DNA of 64,000 nt, taken from NCBI RefSeq assembly GCF_032163505.1, contig NZ_CP134147.1, forward strand, positions 214,501 to 278,500, written 5' to 3'. The notes beneath the pieces were generated by a model, which was not told the origin of the DNA, did no database searches, and was given only the letters and a program-made list of their open reading frames with translations. Source of the stretch: Streptococcus parasanguinis. Lineage in GTDB: Bacteria; Bacillota; Bacilli; Lactobacillales; Streptococcaceae. Made by a program: the position numbers and the translations under genes. Shown in pieces: positions 61,629-64,000 of the stretch (positions are counted from its first letter, which is position 1; every line of letters starts with the position of its first letter).

Positions 61629-62315
61629 ATGGATTTCAATTTTATTAGTAAAGCATTTCTAGCCACCTTGGGTGGTGTTCCAGTGACCCTTCTGATCATG
61701 GTCGTATCAATTCTTTTGAGTTTCTTTCCAGCCCTCTTTTTGGCACTCGGTCAGATTTATAAGGTCAAAGGTGTTCGCAGTTTCTCAGTGATTTACTTAG
61801 CTTTTATCCGCGCGACACCTCCGATTCTCTTGATTCTCTTCTTTTATAGTCTCTTTCCCAGTCTCTTAAATAGCTTTTTTAAGAGTATTGGTAGTCACTT
61901 TAATGTCTTTGAGATCAATCCCATTTACTATGCCTTTATCATCTTTAGCTTGATGACAACGGGGAGTCTTGCTGAAATTCTACGGTCAGCCATTCTGACG
62001 GTGGATAAGGGCCAGCTAGAAGCAGCGCAAGCCATTGGTTTGACTAATCGCCAAGCCTACATCCGCATTGTTTTTCCACAAGCCTTGCGTTCAGCCCTTC
62101 CCAATTTGTGTAACTTGGTTATCAACTTGGTCAAAGGAACCTCCCTTGTCTTTGTCATGACCATCAAGGATATCACCGCCATTGCCAAGGTCGAAGCCTC
62201 TTATGGCTATCAATATTTTGAATCCTATCTAGTGATTTTTATTCTTTATATTGTCATTTGTGGGGTGATTCAATGGGGATTCAATCGCTTAGAAAAACGC
62301 CTGACACTCGCATAG
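61629..62315 (+). CDS. amino-acid ABC transporter permease 2
   Basis: The 228-residue second permease of the pair has the EAA loop [22 protein letters not shown] and several membrane spans. An AAAGGTAG ribosome site lies in the end of permease 1. It is followed 19 bp later by the ATPase. Confidence 0.88.
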   Translation: MDFNFISKAFLATLGGVPVTLLIMVVSILLSFFPALFLALGQIYKVKGVRSFSVIYLAFIRATPPILLILFFYSLFPSLLNSFFKSIGSHFNVFEINPIYYAFIIFSLMTTGSLAEILRSAILTVDKGQLEAAQAIGLTNRQAYIRIVFPQALRSALPNLCNLVINLVKGTSLVFVMTIKDITAIAKVEASYGYQYFESYLVIFILYIVICGVIQWGFNRLEKRLTLA

Positions 62316-62334
62316 AAGAAGGAGAAATGAAAAG

Positions 62335-63099
62335 ATGTTAGAAGTAGAACACGTATCGAAAAAATTTAAGGACCACCAGGTCCTGGTAGATGTCAATCTC
62401 AAGGTCAACCAAGGGGATGTCGTCGTTATTTTGGGTCCATCTGGATCAGGAAAAACAACCTTCCTTCGCTGCCTTAACCACTTGGAAAAGGCAGATACAG
62501 GGCACCTCACCCTAGGTGGAAAAGAGTACGACCTCTCAAAACTCAGCAAAAAAGAGATTCTAGAAATCCGCCAAAAGACAGCCTTTGTCTTCCAGCATTA
62601 TAATCTCTTTGCCAACAAAACAGCGCTTGAAAATATCTTAGAAGGACTGGTTGTAGCTCGTAAGATTCCAAAAGAAGAAGCCATCCAACGGGCAGAATCA
62701 GCCCTTGAAAAAGTTGGTCTTCTTGCTTATAAGGATTACTATCCTTCTCAATTGTCAGGTGGCCAGCAGCAACGGATCGGAATCGCGCGTGCCATCGCAG
62801 TGAAACCAGACGTGATCTTGCTGGACGAGCCGACTTCAGCGCTAGACCCAGAGTTGGTCGGTGACGTCTTAGATGTCATGAAGCAATTGGCCCAAGAAGG
62901 AGTGACCATGGTTGTCGTAACCCATGAGATGGGCTTTGCGCGTGATGTGGCCAACCACGTCATCTTTATGGATGGCGGACACATCATCGAAGAAAACGAA
63001 CCCCATGAATTCTTCAACAGTCCAAAAGAAGAGCGAACCAAACAATTCCTTTCACGGATTTTATCCGACGCCACTTATAGCGTTGAATACATGATTTAA
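62335..63099 (+). CDS. amino-acid ABC transporter ATP-binding protein
   Basis: The 254-residue ATPase of the GlnQ/TcyN class has Walker [11 protein letters not shown] (residues 33-42), a Q-loop in [16 protein letters not shown], signature [14 protein letters not shown], Walker [15 protein letters not shown] and switch His in [10 protein letters not shown]. It completes the importer. GAAGGAG precedes the ATG, and a terminator follows. Confidence 0.92.
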   Translation: MLEVEHVSKKFKDHQVLVDVNLKVNQGDVVVILGPSGSGKTTFLRCLNHLEKADTGHLTLGGKEYDLSKLSKKEILEIRQKTAFVFQHYNLFANKTALENILEGLVVARKIPKEEAIQRAESALEKVGLLAYKDYYPSQLSGGQQQRIGIARAIAVKPDVILLDEPTSALDPELVGDVLDVMKQLAQEGVTMVVVTHEMGFARDVANHVIFMDGGHIIEENEPHEFFNSPKEERTKQFLSRILSDATYSVEYMI

Positions 63100-63103
63100 C
63101 AGG

Positions 63104-63132
63104 AGACACACCCAGTAAGGGTGTGTTTTTTA
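63104..63132 (+). terminator. terminator of the importer operon
   Basis: ACACACCC pairs with GGGTGTGT around AGTAA, followed by T residues. Confidence 0.88.
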
Positions 63133-63206
63133 GGATCTGGAAAAAATTTTTAAAAATTGGGTCATTTTTTAAAAATCATTACGAATAATATAAGTGAGAG
63201 GGAAAT

Positions 63207-63605
63207 ATGACTGATAAAAAACAACGATTTGTACTACTATTCTTACTGACTTTGTTTCTAGGAGGTTGCAGTCTTTTTACGGATAAAGCTGCTGAGAGAA
63301 GGGAAATGATTCAGATTGCAGAAAGCACGAAAATGGAGCGAGCGATAAAACACTTGTTAATCAGTATCGATCCTAAAGCTTTCACTTCAGAAGGAGTCAT
63401 TCACTCCTATACCCTGATAAAAGGTGAATTGGAATACAATCCAATGGGAGGGATGAATGTCTATCTTGTGATCAATGGCGATAAAAAGTTAACGATCGAT
63501 ACGACTGTTCAAATGGAAGATTCAGGACAGTTCGGAGCAGGTAGTTACGGTATTTCAGCAAAATTAGATGATCTGTTAAGTAAAGCAGAAGAGACTGGAA
63601 AATAG
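63207..63605 (+). CDS. DUF1310 family lipoprotein 1
   Basis: The 132-residue lipoprotein has signal peptide FVLLFLLTLFLGGC (Cys near residue 21) and the DUF1310 core MIQIAESTKMERAIKHLLISIDPKAF...GVIHSYTLIKGELEYNPMGG. The family is streptococcal, often in tandem copies, and of unknown function. GAGAGGG precedes the ATG. A second member starts 186 bp downstream. Confidence 0.78.
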   Translation: MTDKKQRFVLLFLLTLFLGGCSLFTDKAAERREMIQIAESTKMERAIKHLLISIDPKAFTSEGVIHSYTLIKGELEYNPMGGMNVYLVINGDKKLTIDTTVQMEDSGQFGAGSYGISAKLDDLLSKAEETGK

Positions 63606-63791
63606 ACTCAATTAGGTAAATACCCCTAATATAGGTAAATAGAAACATTTCTGTATCAAAACCAATATGTTACATTAATAGCTAGTGCTTGTAACGATTT
63701 GGCAACATTTTTTAACAAAAGTAACATTTCAGGTATGAATAGAATTTTGTATAATAAATTCTAAGAAACCTGAAGAAAGAATGGGAAGAAG

Positions 63792-64000
63792 ATGAAAAAA
63801 AGTAAATTTATTGTATTAGTTATGATACTATTTGGTTTAAGTTTGGGAGGTTGTAGCTTTTTTAATGGACAATCTGCCAAGAAACAAGAAATGATTCAAA
63901 TCGCAGAGAGTAAGAAGATGAAAGTGGCGATTGAAAATATGTTGAAAAAATTAGATCCTAAAGCTCTTACTCCAGAAGGAAAAATAAAATCATATAAAAT
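63792..64000 (+). CDS. DUF1310 family lipoprotein 2 (cut by window end)
   Basis: The first 69 codons are visible: signal peptide with lipobox LGGC, then MIQIAESKKMKVAIENMLKK and LDPKALTPEGKIKSYK, clearly paralogous to the preceding gene. ATG 63792 follows GGGAAGAAG. A -10 box TATAAT lies about 40 bp upstream with only a weak -35 box. The protein continues beyond 64000. Confidence 0.78.
   Translation, partial: MKKSKFIVLVMILFGLSLGGCSFFNGQSAKKQEMIQIAESKKMKVAIENMLKKLDPKALTPEGKIKSYK

Overview
The window is chromosomal DNA from a low-GC oral streptococcus. I place it in the Sanguinis/Mitis group and nearest Streptococcus parasanguinis, from recognition of conserved gene orders and protein sequences and not from a database search. 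The main clues are a fimC-fimB-fimA-tpx manganese locus divergent from pepO, ssbB followed by a lev fructan-sensing PTS locus and then groES-groEL, rarA followed by 6S RNA and tRNA-Lys, and streptococcal families such as DUF4651, DUF3013, DUF3114 and DUF1310.

Layout, 1-13 kb: pepA; a small operon of a DUF4651 protein, a thioredoxin and ytpR; ssbB under a competence-type box; levQ-levS-levR-levT (two sugar-binding proteins plus a two-component system) driving levDEFGX (mannose-family PTS); then CIRCE-controlled groES-groEL. 13-17.6 kb: a LytTR regulator and GHKL sensor kinase bracketed by two nearly identical 181-bp repeats and preceded by a probable structured RNA, then a two-gene ABC exporter. 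17.6-24.8 kb is the accessory zone: an SPFH protein, a PH/zinc-ribbon protein and a lipoprotein; then two decayed, tandem integrative islands at the 3' end of a tRNA-Lys gene, each keeping the same truncated phage-type repressor and one intact cargo gene (a DUF308 membrane protein; a YeiH transporter), plus a 56-bp IS remnant.

24.8-41.5 kb is mostly core: 6S RNA, rarA, DUF3013, a NUDIX hydrolase, an accessory GIY-YIG protein, prmA, rsmE, relA, dtd, a ScaR/MntR-type regulator, tpx, fimABC, pepO and gldA. The fim promoter carries two tandem copies of a 45-bp operator/promoter unit. 41.8-57.2 kb: a DacA-like protein whose mRNA may be leaderless, a peptide-binding lipoprotein, leuS with a duplicated 3' tail, a MarR regulator with a reductase and a compatible-solute importer, a glutamine amidotransferase-like hydrolase, a family-1 glycosidase, glmS with two NagR-type operators, and a class-B-like acid phosphatase lipoprotein.

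57.5-63.1 kb is the most intriguing block. Two paralogous URO-D-fold proteins have a zinc-methyltransferase-type H-x-C...C pattern. A 66-aa secreted peptide lies between them, and a complete polar-amino-acid ABC importer follows. The two paralogs share a leader motif. This suggests uptake and methyl transfer from an unidentified methylated thiol or amino acid. The window ends in tandem DUF1310 lipoproteins, the second cut by the window edge.
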